Assembly: GCA_947311845.1 (NCBI GenBank)
Contig: CAMZMU010000063.1
Span: 55,737,618 to 55,801,617 of the forward strand
Direction: 5' to 3'
Source: Poa pratensis
Taxonomy: Eukaryota > Streptophyta > Magnoliopsida > Poales > Poaceae
DNA length: 64,000 nucleotides
Part shown: positions 52,300-64,000 of the stretch, piece after piece
Position numbering within the stretch: the first letter of the stretch is position 1
How the letters are laid out: the number at the start of each line of letters is the position of its first letter
Translations under genes and position numbers: made by a program
Notes under the pieces: model-generated
Seen by the model: only the letters and a program-made list of their open reading frames with translations
Databases searched by the model: none
Told to the model about the DNA's origin: nothing

Positions 52300-55200
52300 A
52301 TGGGCCGGCGAGGCGTCCCCGTCCTCGCCGCCACCGCGCTGGCTCTGATGCAGGTGGGGTCCCGCTCTCTACTAGTCTCTCCGTTTGAGTGGGTGTAGTC
52401 GTCGCGGTTGCCGCCGCCGGCCCCGAGGGGCCAGCCGTTTTAGGTCGGGGGTCGTCGCCGTGCCTCCTGTGTTGTGGAACATTGGGTTCGGTTTTGGTCC
52501 TGCTCTGGGTTTCAGCACTGCGGCTGCGGCGTATCACCGCGTGGGTTTGCTAATTTCGTTCCCTCCATGGCGTCATCACCGCGCAACTTTCTTACTACTA
52601 ACAGCACTCATGGGGAATTCGTTTCCGTATTTAGGGGAGGTGCAATTTTTGCCTGCAATGGATGGCGTGTGGATACTACTTCCTGAATTTTACTGCCGCG
52701 CTTTTGTTTACCTTCGTTTTGTCGTTAGCCCGAGTCACCGTGGGATGTTGGTTTCGAGAACTGGGAGGGTTGGAAGCATCTGGGATTGGGAATTCGCCGC
52801 TGCGCTACTAGTTACTTTCTGACATCGCCGTGTGTTCGGATTGGAGGTCTGTAACCGTGTGCTCCGAGTGGTTGTTTCTGGTTCTGCTTACTACGTTGGA
52901 GGACTCCATTTAGCTCAGTTTTGTTGTTCATCCCGAGTTGGTAGTGTTCGATAGGTTTCGCTTCAGTTTTGGGTTTCCAGTATCTTGTGGTTTCTTCTCT
53001 GCTTGGAGTTTATATTTTGTCTCGAAATGTGTGCTGTTTCAGTTTAAATTGGGGTGGGTTTTACAGGATTATGTATGCTACACTTACCTGAATTTCAGAA
53101 TATTTTCATACTTCGAGTATTAACGTTACAGTTGTGTACGACTGTCATATCTGTAAACAAATCTGCAAACAATTTTGTACGAGTTCGAACTATGTGGAGC
53201 TGTCAGTGTTTCATCTCCAAGTTACCGGATGTTTATGACTCTGTTTTGCTTGACAGCTGCAAGGTCAACCATGATTTTGCTATTATTTCTAGCCCAGTTG
53301 AATTTTCACAAGCATTTCAAGTAGTATGAACTTGACTGAGAGAACTCAGATTCAGTACCGCAAAGTGTGCACTTCAGTCTTTCATGTTTCTGCAGCTCAC
53401 TCCTGTCTTGTTTTATCTGTTGTAGAGCCTTAGCTGTTAGATGTCATCTAGGTGCTGCTCTACGAGTCCTTGTACAGACTTTTAACGTCAGCATGGAACT
53501 ACGAATGATTTATGCTGTAATAATTCTTAGATTTTTTCTGATTTCCGAACCTTGGGCTTTTATCTAAACAAAATCCTTAACAACTGTTGTGGTGGCTTCA
53601 CACTTATATTGTGAGTATAGGTGTGTAGAAGATGCCAAAAGTGTGTTAACTTCTCAGAAGTTGCTAGGTTGTTGTATTTGTAGCACCTACATTACTTGTC
53701 TAGGTGCTCAAAACTGTCGTGTTCATTTTATATATTTGAAGCTGCTGGACAAAATCATGGTCATGTTGCACCCTGGAGGGGATGATAGAATAACAGTGTT
53801 ATGTAAGAAGCCCATTGTACACATGTAGTGAGGTGTTCATAATGTCGATTTGGTTGCCCTCTGATGTGATTAATGTCTCCTATATTTAATATGATTTCTT
53901 CATACTGTTATAACCATATTTCTCCATTGCATGACGCAGATAGTTTTTCTTGTGGCCCCCACAAGAGCACAACAATCCAATGGCACTTCAAGGTAATTTG
54001 TCAGGGCAGTGTGTTCAATTCAGAGTAACATTTGTTAGATCATGTAACAACTCAATAGATCCTGAAATAGGCCAGTACCTGCGGAAATACTTTACTGCTT
54101 AAGGAGGTATTCTGTATTCATGGAGCCCTTGGCGCTCATTTTTAGAAGGAACAGTTGATGCTAATTTTTCTGTGTTTGCTTCCTTAGGGTAGTACCTGCG
54201 GAAGGGTACTGTTCCATGTATGGCATTTGTGCACATCGAAGTGATGGGAAGGTCTTAAACTGTGCAAATGCAACAAAAGCTGTTAAGGTGAAAATACAAG
54301 CCTTGGTTGCTGTTCAGTTTGAATATAACATAGCAGGAGAGACACTATCCTGTTACTTTCCAGCATCGTTTTACTACAGGAAGCATAATAGTCCTCCCCT
54401 TCTTATTTTTGCACCAAGTCTGTATTATTGCACCTCCGTGGTTTACTTGTTTATCAAGTGCTGTTATTGCCTTTCCAGCCAGATACTTTGTTTTCCACCA
54501 GGATCCAGAGTTTGTGCCCCACTATCACTGGTGATGTCTGTTGTACAGTTGATCAGTTTGACACATTACACCAACAAGTCCAACAGGTAATACTCCTGAC
54601 CGCCTGAAAAGAATATGGACTGTTCATCTGAACTATCACATCCATGTGGTCACTCGCATCACATACTTATTTTAGAGACTAAGTGTTTTCACGCTGGGAG
54701 GTTTGTTAGTAAAGCACCAGTAAACACGGATTGCCATTGTACTTATACTAACCTGCATTGATTTTCTCAAGCAAAGTTTTGTTAAACTTCTGACTAGCGA
54801 GCCATGAACCTGCTGACTATTTTGTTAGTTATGTGCGGCTTTTGTTTTAACATGATGTCTGTATTTACTAAATAAATTATCTCTGCCTCGACAGTACTGA
54901 TAACTGATGTAGACCTGGGTGTCATCATCATGAATACTTTTCAGCAAGCAGTCCATTTTGACTTGTAGCCTCTTAGTCTTACAACAAATTTCTAATTGTT
55001 AATTATCTGTTGTCCTTGGTTTTTTGTGTTATTCCTTTCTTAGTTTCTTGTAACACAGCTAATTCACACATCAAATAATGTAGCATGTTCTTTGCTATCT
55101 CTAATCCTCCATTCTAAATGTCTTTTTTCAATCGAAAGAGATTTCAATTTGTGGTACATTGTAACTTCCCTTTTGCAGGCCATCCCATTTCTTGTTGGAT

Positions 55201-58200
55201 GCCCGGCTTGCTTGAGGAATTTCTTGAATCTCTTTTGTGAAATGTCTTGTTCCCCAAACCAAAGTCTCTTCGTTAACGTAACTTCAGTAAAGCAGGTCTA
55301 TCTTGTCTCACCTTATCTCCACAATAGTATTGTATGGTATTTTTCCTCATGGGCTGTATTGTCTCACACAATTATTTATATCAGTTTAAACTGCCAAACA
55401 TACCAAAATAAATATTTATATATAATTCCCATGTTCTAACAAGCTACTGGCATGTCTTTTCAGGTTAATAACACTACAACTGTTGATGGCATCGATTACT
55501 ACATAACAAGCAACTATGGTGAAGAGTTATATAACTCTTGTAAGGAAGTTAAGTTTGGCACTTTGAACACACGTGCAATGGATTTTCTTGGTGGGGGTGC
55601 TAAAACTTACAAAGGTAGTAGATTAAACTCTTCGGTGTTAATTTTTAGGATTGAATAAATACCACTACAAGTTATAGTTTGAGAAATGCCACTGTAATCA
55701 CCGGGAAGGCGGGACTGTAAACTTTCTAGAATGCCAGTAGCCTCTATAGGTAACTAATTTTAGTTCAAAATACCCTCAACTTCCTCGTAATCATTATCAC
55801 TGACCAAAATCTGAGAAGCCATTGTTGGGTGAGAAGCGATGGAGCTTGTTGAGTTCACCATGGTTTGCCCCCTGCTACTTGTTGATCCCCATCATCATCA
55901 GGTTTGTCGATGGCATATGCCAGTAGGCTGCATTGTGTCAGGCTTAACACCGACGGCTAACGACAAGTTACAGCATCAGATGCATCCCTAGGACCATCGT
56001 TTTCTAAAGGATTGCGAGAAGAAAGAAACAATGATTAGACCTGTCCCATTTATCACCTTGGCCAGGACTATGTAGTGGTTTTTGTAGGTTGGCAGCCTAA
56101 AGCATGTGGTAGTTTAGGAAGAGTTTCTGCATTTTTCTTCAAATCTCGATTCGGTATTATTAATTATTTATTCTTGCCATCTGGATGTGCTGTTGAGCTA
56201 GTTTTTGCAGTCGATCATTTTAAACTTTGGTAGTGACAATGATAAATAGACTAATTTATTTCTTGCATTTCGACTATGTATTGTTACTATGCTTTGCAAT
56301 CTGGATCTTCTTTTGAGCTAGTTTTTGAGTTTTTAGTTTTAAGTTATGGCTGGTAATATACTATGTAATTTTATGCATCCGTTCTTCACAGTGTGCCATG
56401 ACTCATATATAATTATTGGCTTATATACTTGTTACTGCAGAGTGGTTGGCATTTCTGGGGCATCAGGCAATCCTAATGAGCCTGGGTCACCTTATTTGAT
56501 AACATACCGACCTGATTTGAGTGACTCATCTGGGGTGAAGCCTCTAAATGCTACAGTTTATTCTTGTGGAGATCCATCTTTGGGCTGTTCATGTGGCGAT
56601 TGTCCTTCTTCTTCAGTTTGCACAGGATCCTTGTTGCCTCAGTTGCAGACTGAAAGTTCCTGTTCAGTTAAAATGGGTTATCTGAAGGTAGCAGTTATCT
56701 CTTTTTTTTTCTCCATTTATGAAAATATAATGCAGGGCTGATTAATATACCATGCCTTCTGTTCCCTCATGTTCCCTAAAAGCTGTCGTTTTGGCAAACT
56801 TGACTACTAATTTGTACTGGAATATATTCATGAAACCCAACAACATTATTACTTTCGAAGAAAACTTTTATCCACATTATTTTCAAGTATCTATTCTAAC
56901 TCTTTTGAAAAATAACGGTGCTCATGTTTGGAAAGTTTGAGTCTACCCGTGTCTTAGGCAACTACCGGGGGTAGCAATCTACAGAGTTCGCAGTGCTATT
57001 TTCCCTAGTATATAAATAAAAATTGGCATTTCTCTCAATATTTTTTTTTGGCATACTGATAGATAAGGAACATGGTTTCCCTGTTAATTGACACGTCACC
57101 TGTCACGTGGTCTTGGTTATATATCAAACCAGTTGTGTAAAACACGTATGTGATGCTAATTCTAAAAAAAAGGTGTGATACTAGTTCTCGGAAAAACAAT
57201 TTGTATACTACTAGTGCAGAGAAATTTGCACTGGAGATGTGTTGTAGTCGTGATGATATGAACTAGATCTGTTCTTGTGCATACCTGCACCATTTGCTTG
57301 TGTGAAGTATAATAACATTGAACTCTAACAATCAAATGATTTACTGTATCTTGATAGAATATACACCGTCACTTAGGTGCTAAGTATCTTAGTTTTTTAC
57401 ACCTTGTGTAGAAGTTGATCTTCTTTCACACTTTCTCACTTAATAGCTTACTGAAATCCTTAACTTTAAATACTTAACTAGAGTATATGAATCAAAAAAT
57501 TCCAGCATAATAATAGTTTAGGTCATAGGTCACAAAGGTTCCTCTTTTCCATGTTGAATTCTTCCATCATTGTGCACCCTTAACTCTTATCATTGTGACA
57601 TCTACAGGCCAAATGCTTGGACTTCTCACTAGTGGTTGTGTACCTTGTGCTGTTAGGCGCAATTTTATTGTGGGCCCTGTTATACAGAAGACGAGGAAGA
57701 AAGAGCTTCCCCACACAAACAAAACCACCAAAGAATGCTGACGATAAGTTGCGCTCAAACAACAACGGCAGTGTTCCTGAAAACTCTGTTCAGGTTCTTT
57801 TCTGCTAAATCATCTCCGAGAGCCAGAGTTTGCTTGATTAGATAGAGTATATGTTGTCGGTTTCTTCTAGCATTTTTTATCTAGCGTTCAGTTTTCAAGA
57901 TAACAATGCTATGGTCTAATAGATTCTTTATTAGGCGTGTAATTTAGTTATTATTTCCCAATTTAATGTGATTTTCTCGTGAATTTCTCTTAAATATCAG
58001 GTTCCCAGAGCTGCATCATCTTCTATTATCCAAGCCTACATGTCAACTTTATTTAGGTTGGTTTCTGTGTCCAGTTGTATTTAATTTTATACAATTGGTG
58101 TTTAGGCATTGTCTTAATCTGTTCAAAGTATTGCAGGAGACATGGAATCTTTGTTACTAGACACCCTCTTCTTGTGTTATCTGCATCCTTACTTGTCCCT

Positions 58201-61200
58201 ATCCTATTGTCCATTGGTCTTATTCATTTCAAGGTGGAAACACGACCAGAGAAGGTACTCAATTTATGATCTTATCATAGAAACAATTCTTATACTGTTA
58301 CTGAAATTTCCATAATTGGCATAATGGGGGAGATTTGAATTCTTGGAAGATTGACAACTATAATTGATATTCTGTCTATTGTATTTAGTACTCCCTCCGT
58401 TCCATGATTCTTGTCGTGCTTTTAGTTCAACGGAGGTAGTACTAACTAATTTCATAAGTTTGATGTAGGCACTAGCCATTCTGTCACAACTCATAAATAT
58501 TCCTTAAGTCTGAAACATAGAATAAGTGGAAATCCATGTAAAATTTTGATTAATTACTCATAATTGTTCACTAAAATTAATCACAGTAAATAAAAAGCGC
58601 AATACATTGTGGTGTGCATGTTATAAAGTTTCACTTTTGTGTTGGCTAAACCTTTCGAGTCAGTTCGGACTTTTTGGGTGTTCTGTATCCTCTATACTTA
58701 TGGCCAGTATCAGATAACTTCTCATTTTACCTTGTGAATAGTACATTAAAAATTAATCCTGCCAATGTGGAGCGAAGATCCTATACTTGTTTTTGAATAC
58801 TTCGAGAAAACCATATCAGCAAGAAAAAAAGGAGAGCATAAGCAAATCGGACTATGGAAGTGTTCACATCTTTAGCACTCGTTTCTGATGGTATTATCTC
58901 CGATGTATGTGTAACAAATCTAGTATTTTTTATTGTACCCCTCGACCCTTTTAAATGAATTTTTTTTCTTGAAAGAACTAAAGAAGTCAGAACAGTGAAA
59001 ACAGGGGATGAATTAAATCATTTGGAACTCACTTTTTCGTTGTTTATTTACCACTAACCAGTACAGTGAATACATACATTTCAGAGATTTCTGAATTAAT
59101 TGTTTTATTTTTGCAGCTTTGGGTTAGTCCTGGAAGTCAGACTGCTGATGAAAAGCAATATTTTGACAGTCATCTTGCACCATTTTATCGGATTGAGCAG
59201 GTATTTCAAACTCTCCTGACCTTGTTTTTGTTCAACTAGGTGAATGTTTGTCAAAGCTTGAATCAACTAACTATGAATTCTTGTGTTGATCTTAACCTCT
59301 TATCTGTCTTTCTTTGTCATGTCTTACATTTGAAGACGACTTGTGTAACAAGTACTTCCTTTGTTAATTACTGCTGTATCTGCAGCTTGTATTAGCCACC
59401 TCTGCGTTTGACCAGCCTGAAGCTCCTACAATAGTTAATGACAACAATCTGAAATTGCTATTTCAGATTCAGAAGAAGGTACTAAATCCACAGTAATGTA
59501 AATTTCACACTGCAACTGCTTGACAGTTCTAATGTCTCCTTTTAATTGCAAAGATTGATGATCTACGTGCCAATTATTCTGGATCGACAGTATCCCTTGC
59601 TGACATCTGCCTAAAGCCACTCAGTACAGACTGTGCTACCCAAAGTGTTTTGCAGGTGATGATTTAGTAGTGTCTAGTATGTACCCTGTATACTGAAACT
59701 AATCTGCTCTCTCTGATCTATATAACCCGGCTATTGTTATATTCTGTTAACTATGCGTACTTCTGTTCAATTACACTAAAATGATGGTATCTGTTGCAGT
59801 ATTTCCAGCTGGATCCTAAAAATTATGATGATTTGGGTATAGAACATGCTAAATTTTGCTTTCAGGTAAATCTCTACCGTTGAAATGTCTTACGGGCCCT
59901 TTTTTCCTATGATTTTTTCCGTTCTATCGCAACATAGACCTTTTTAAACTATCTCACAGTGAGTATTGATAACGGGATACTGATTAGGTCTGTCAGATGG
60001 TTGTATCTGAACACTTAAATATCTGCTGTGTTGCAGCATTACAGTTCTGACGTGACATGCTTGAGCACTTTTCAATCACCTGTTGATCCTAGTACAATAT
60101 TAGGTGGTTTTCCAGGGAGCAATTTTACTGAGGTAAAATGCTGTACTTCTAGTCAACACAATATCTTACTCATTATCCTACTTTCTTGTTAACTTTCTAT
60201 TGCTTGGCAGGCTTCTGCATTCGTGATAACATATCCTGTGAACAACAAGGTTGAGGAAACAGGACAAGAGAATGAAAAGGCTATGGCTTGGGAAAGGGCA
60301 TATATTGATCTTGTTAAGGTGTTGAACTTTAACCCAATTTCTAATCTTATGTGCTCAGCAGACACTTTACAGTAGAAGTTTACCATCTACTGTTATCTTT
60401 TCTCTCAATTCTCTAACATTTACTTTAAGGAGTTTAGTACTTCCACGCTGCCCTTGCTTAAGGATCTAAAGAATAAGCCTTGTTTGAGGATTAGTAAAGT
60501 AAACTAGAGATATTTGCTCCAATGAAGCACACCATACAGAACTAGATTATGCATGGCTCTACATCCTGAGAAAATACGACAATGGGAAGCAACTTAGATA
60601 ATGTGGATTAAGAGTGTTCAGATTCATATCCTCAGGAGATTAAGTCGGAACATTATTCTTTCAGTTCCTTTTCTCCTTTCTTATATACTGAGACGACTCA
60701 CCGGGCATGTTGAAGCCCCAGATGACTGAATCTAGTAAATGGTAGTTCCGTGACTGCTAATGTCATTTGCATTTCATGCCCATCAGTGATTAAAATTCTA
60801 CGGAACTGACTCTTTCATGTTAGGATTAAAATCCACAGAGTATTTAGTCTTTTCTCGCTAGAGTTTATCACTGTGTTTTGTAGCATATGATATAACTTCA
60901 CAAGAAGGTGCATACCTTAGCTTATATTTCACTTGAACCAAAAAATCACATGTGATGACTTATGAGATTCTTTTTTGCAGGAAGAAATACTGCCAATGGT
61001 ATTAGCACAGAACCTTACACTGTCATTTTCATCCGAGAGCTCTATCAAAGACGAATTAAATAGAGAGAGTACAGCTGATGCAATTACAATAGTGGTAAAT
61101 ATATGATATGTGCGAAGCATTTTTCCATTGTGAATTATATCCTGTTTGCCTACACATTGTGATGTTTATTTGTGCTGTTTAAATGAAACCAGATAAGCTA

Positions 61201-64000
61201 TATTGTGATGTTTGCGTACATATCGTTCACGCTTGGAGACCGTCCTTCTCGTTTGTCGTCATTATTTGTTTCATCAAAGGTATGGATATGATAATCAATG
61301 ATGGGAAGATATTGTAAATGCCACTCCTGAGACTAAAAAATACTTTAATGTGAGTCTGACAAATATGGATCTGTGGGTACCGACCTACATGTCAATGAGT
61401 CAGTCAGTGGCAAGTACATATGTTTGAAATTCAGCAGTGATAAATACAAAGTTGTCCCATGATTAATTCATTTGCTATACTTGGAGTATCCTATTCCATA
61501 TGCTTGAGTTATTTAAGAATAATCTAAAAATCAGCTATCATTTACTCATTTTGTTGACCATACGTGTAAATATGTGCACAGTGCATGGTTGGTAGTACTG
61601 CAGTCGGGCCGACACATTTTCTTGTGGTTGGTCTTGAATCACATAGTTAAAGAAGTTGGAGATGTCGAATATGATAGCATGGATAATACTTATGCTCTAC
61701 ATTCAGTATATTGAATTAATTGTTTTACTTTATTTGGCTGTAGTATCGTAAAAAATTCTTCATCGTATAAAATTCTGATAACCTTAAAAGGAAATTATGA
61801 AAAAGGGCATGCCAAAAAAATAAGCAAATAGCTCTAGTTTTTTTTAAAGATACATATACTCTGTCTGTTCCAAAATAGATGACAGTTTTGGCTTTGCACA
61901 CTCTCCAATATGTGACTTTGACCATTACCTTTTGTATAACTATGTAGGTGAAACATTACAAAATATTATGCTACAAATTATTTTTATGAAAACAATAATT
62001 GTACAATTTCCACCTAGAGTTGAACTAGAAATCACAAAATGAACTAGAAGTGGGATTTTGGGGTGATCTGGCTTGACACTTTATTTCCACCTAACCAAGC
62101 TAAATAGTTTTCTCAAAATTTTATGAAGTTGGACTTCATGCTTTCGAAAACATCATCTATTGTGGGATAGCGGGTGATACTTTTGAGTTATTTATTTCAT
62201 AAATTATTAGGGCCCTCTACTACTGTTTCACACAATACAGGTAAAATGTTCTGATAAGAAACTTGTCTTTGGATGATATAATAGTTTGATCTGAAGTTTA
62301 ATGTTGAAGAGTTATTTATTCGTTTGGTATCATAAGTATATATAGTATTTTTTAAATATGGTGGGGCTGTTTTGCATTATATTTCATTTGACAAGATAAA
62401 TTGCAGGTGCTGCTTGGCTTATTTGGGGTTGTCCTGGTAATGCTTTCAGTTCTAGGATCAATTGGATTCTTTAGCGCTATTGGAGTGAAGTCGACTCTAA
62501 TCATAATGGAAGTAATTCCTTTTCTTGTGCTGGCTGTAAGTTTTCTGTCCCCCACAATAGTGGCTCATTTTCTCTTCGTTAATCCAAAATTTCTTCCATT
62601 TTCTGCACTAATAAGAGAAAAGAAAACCATTATACATTTATGCTCTACACATTTGACTTGTAACATAGCTTCTTCACGTTGATTATTGAATTATCTCTGC
62701 TGAAAATAGGTGTTTGGTGAAAGCACCATCATGTTTAATCCTTGTCGAGAACTTGATGTTTAGTATTATGAAGTTGATTTTGGCGCATGCTTTGTCGCAT
62801 ATGTGAACAATGTTGATATCAATGTTGCATTGTCTGCTGTTAAGTTGTTTTGTTTTGTTTTTAGGCAATATTGCTTGTTGCATGTACTCCCTCCGATCCA
62901 TATTAATGGTCTCAACATTGTCTAGATACGGATGCATCTAGTCTAAACACTTAACTAGATACATCCGTATCTAGATAAAGTTGAGTCCATTAATATGGAT
63001 CGGAGGGAGTATCATATTAGTTTTTTTTTTTCTGAAAGATAGTTGGTGGTTGATTAATGCTGCTACTTCATTTGATCTGTATGGTTCTTATCACTCTGCA
63101 ACTAGATGAAACTGACGGATGTGACTGTGGCTAGGTCGGTGTGGACAACATGTGTATCCTTGTGCATGCTGTCAAGCGCCAACCAGATGGTTTGGTATTG
63201 GAAGAACGTATAAGTAATGCATTGGTGGAAGTTGGGCCATCCATTACGTTAGCCAGTTTGGCTGAAGTTTTAGCCTTTTCTGTCAGTGCAATCAATCCAA
63301 TGCCTGCCACCAGAGTATTTTCCATGTTTGCTGGTTGGTTTCCTTACATATCCTTGCTTGTATTCATAACTGGCACATCCTTTTGGTGTTTCCAATCCAC
63401 TCTCTTGTGCAGCAATGGCAGTGCTTCTGGATTTCCTTCTCCAAGTGACAGCCTTCGTGGCTCTCATAGTATATGATTTAAGGAGGTCTGAAGATGGCAG
63501 GATTGATTGTGTTCCTTGTGTAAGACTTACATCGAGCACAGTTGGCGGTGATAGTAAGTGTCCAAATAAAATTCACTTATGGTTTGCAAAATGAAGCTAG
63601 ATATAGCAGCAATTGGTCAGTTTTATTATCTTTAACGATTTCCCTTTTTGATGTCTTCCAAAATTAAGATGGTGGCCACCAGGGGCTTCACTTGGTTGCG
63701 CGATATATGAAGGTAAACGTTTTGACTTGAAATATTGTTCATAAGTTGAATTAAGTTCATGTTTTAACCATGTTTTAGTTTCTCAAGATTTTCTGTTGTG
63801 TTCATTGATAACTTATAACTGCTTTGTTTTCATGTAGGATGTTCATGGGCCAATTCTCGGTTACAGAGCAGTGAAGTTTATCGTGATTGCTGTATTTGTA
63901 GGATTTGCATTTGCAAGCATTGTAAGTGCTCATATCTTTTGCATGCCCAGCATCATGATTATTTTTATTCCTCTATATTAAGTTCTACCAACAAGTTTAT
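52300..64000 (+). CDS. NPC1: Niemann-Pick C1-type intracellular cholesterol/sterol transporter, exons 1-23 (3' end beyond window)
   Basis: Exons: 52300-52353, 53940-53992, 54188-54287, 54479-54586, 55179-55295, 55464-55614, 56441 or 56443-56687, 57608-57793, 58001-58056, 58137-58254, 59117-59200, 59386-59478, 59554-59655, 59800-59865, 60037-60132, 60211-60318, 60981-61094, 61193-61279, 62407-62535, 63135-63333, 63413-63553, 63669-63712 and 63838-63921; all introns GT-AG. About 845 of the expected roughly 1,270-1,300 residues are present. After a signal peptide (exons 1-2), the Cys-rich sterol-binding N-terminal domain follows (EGYCSMYGICAHRSDGKVLN; CPTITGDVCCTVDQFDTLHQ; YSCGDPSLGCSCGDCPSS). 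Then come a first membrane segment (exon 8), the lumenal domain, and the sterol-sensing domain (exons 18-23, e.g. GVDNMCILVHAVKRQ, ATRVFSMFA). NPC1 moves sterols out of late endosome/vacuole-like compartments. Exon 7 carries a 1-base shortfall against the family pattern that use of the second AG acceptor (56442) would compensate. Confidence 0.93.
58391..58439. mobile_element. Internally deleted Stowaway MITE in NPC1 intron 10
   Basis: Only 49 bp remain between TA flanks: CTCCCTCCGTTCC at the left and CGGAGGTAG at the right. The inner arms are missing. Confidence 0.6.
62887..63009. mobile_element. Stowaway MITE in NPC1 intron 19
   Basis: A 123-bp near-perfect hairpin: CTCCCTCCGATCCATATTAA at the left and its inverse at the right, inner arms ATACGGATG / ACATCCGTAT, with TA on both sides. 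It lies between exons 19 and 20 in the sense intron and could fold in the pre-mRNA. Confidence 0.95.

Overview
This window is nuclear DNA of a grass, most likely a Triticeae species (wheat, Aegilops or barley type). The reasons are intron-rich genes with GT-AG introns, many Stowaway MITEs (CTCCCTCCGTTCC termini, TA target duplications), an Au-type SINE, a large CACTA element with CTTTAGTCCCGG subterminal repeats, a Mutator-like element and a gypsy-style LTR element primed by tRNA-Asp. Nothing prokaryotic is present.

Layout. 1-9000: two tandem RWP-RK (RKD-type) transcription factor genes; only the 3' exons of copy 1 are visible, while copy 2 (5585-8725) can be assembled into a 406-residue, six-exon model and carries an internal duplication of its exon 3-exon 4 region. 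9000-15316: small transposons (a 717-bp hAT-type element with an 8-bp target duplication and an embedded tRNA-like promoter, an Au SINE) and a 5'-truncated L1 LINE with a long open reverse transcriptase ORF. 16471-19880: a complete five-exon RLCK-VII (PBL-type) protein kinase gene with an N-myristoylation start. 21086-22505: a very long imperfect palindrome interrupted by a MITE. 24511-30086: a Mutator-like element with a perfect 9-bp target duplication and about 260-bp terminal inverted repeats. It carries a truncated mudrA-type transposase gene and, convergent to it, a GRF-zinc-finger gene, and has a CACTA element nested in its left part. 34458-51781: a 17.3-kb CACTA element (3-bp target duplication TAC) with two decayed genes on the minus strand (TNP2/TNPD type, and a transposase_24 + Ulp1 protease gene) and a small conserved-looking ORF between them. 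An LTR retrotransposon (38067-43905, target duplication ACTTT) is inserted in the second gene. 52300-end: the first 23 exons of an NPC1 (Niemann-Pick C1) sterol transporter gene, starting about 520 bp beyond the CACTA terminus and running off the window.

So the host genes are an RKD pair, one receptor-like cytoplasmic kinase and NPC1; they lie far apart and show no sign of common regulation. Most of the rest is transposon sequence, whose nesting order can be read from target duplications: the CACTA element predates the LTR element inside it, the Mutator-like element predates the CACTA element inside it, and the palindrome predates the Stowaway in its right arm. The points most worth checking are the NPC1 exon 7 frameshift that a shifted splice acceptor could rescue, the composite RKD gene, the compensated frameshift in the kinase linker, the 1.4-kb hairpin locus, and the bracketed small ORF in the CACTA element.
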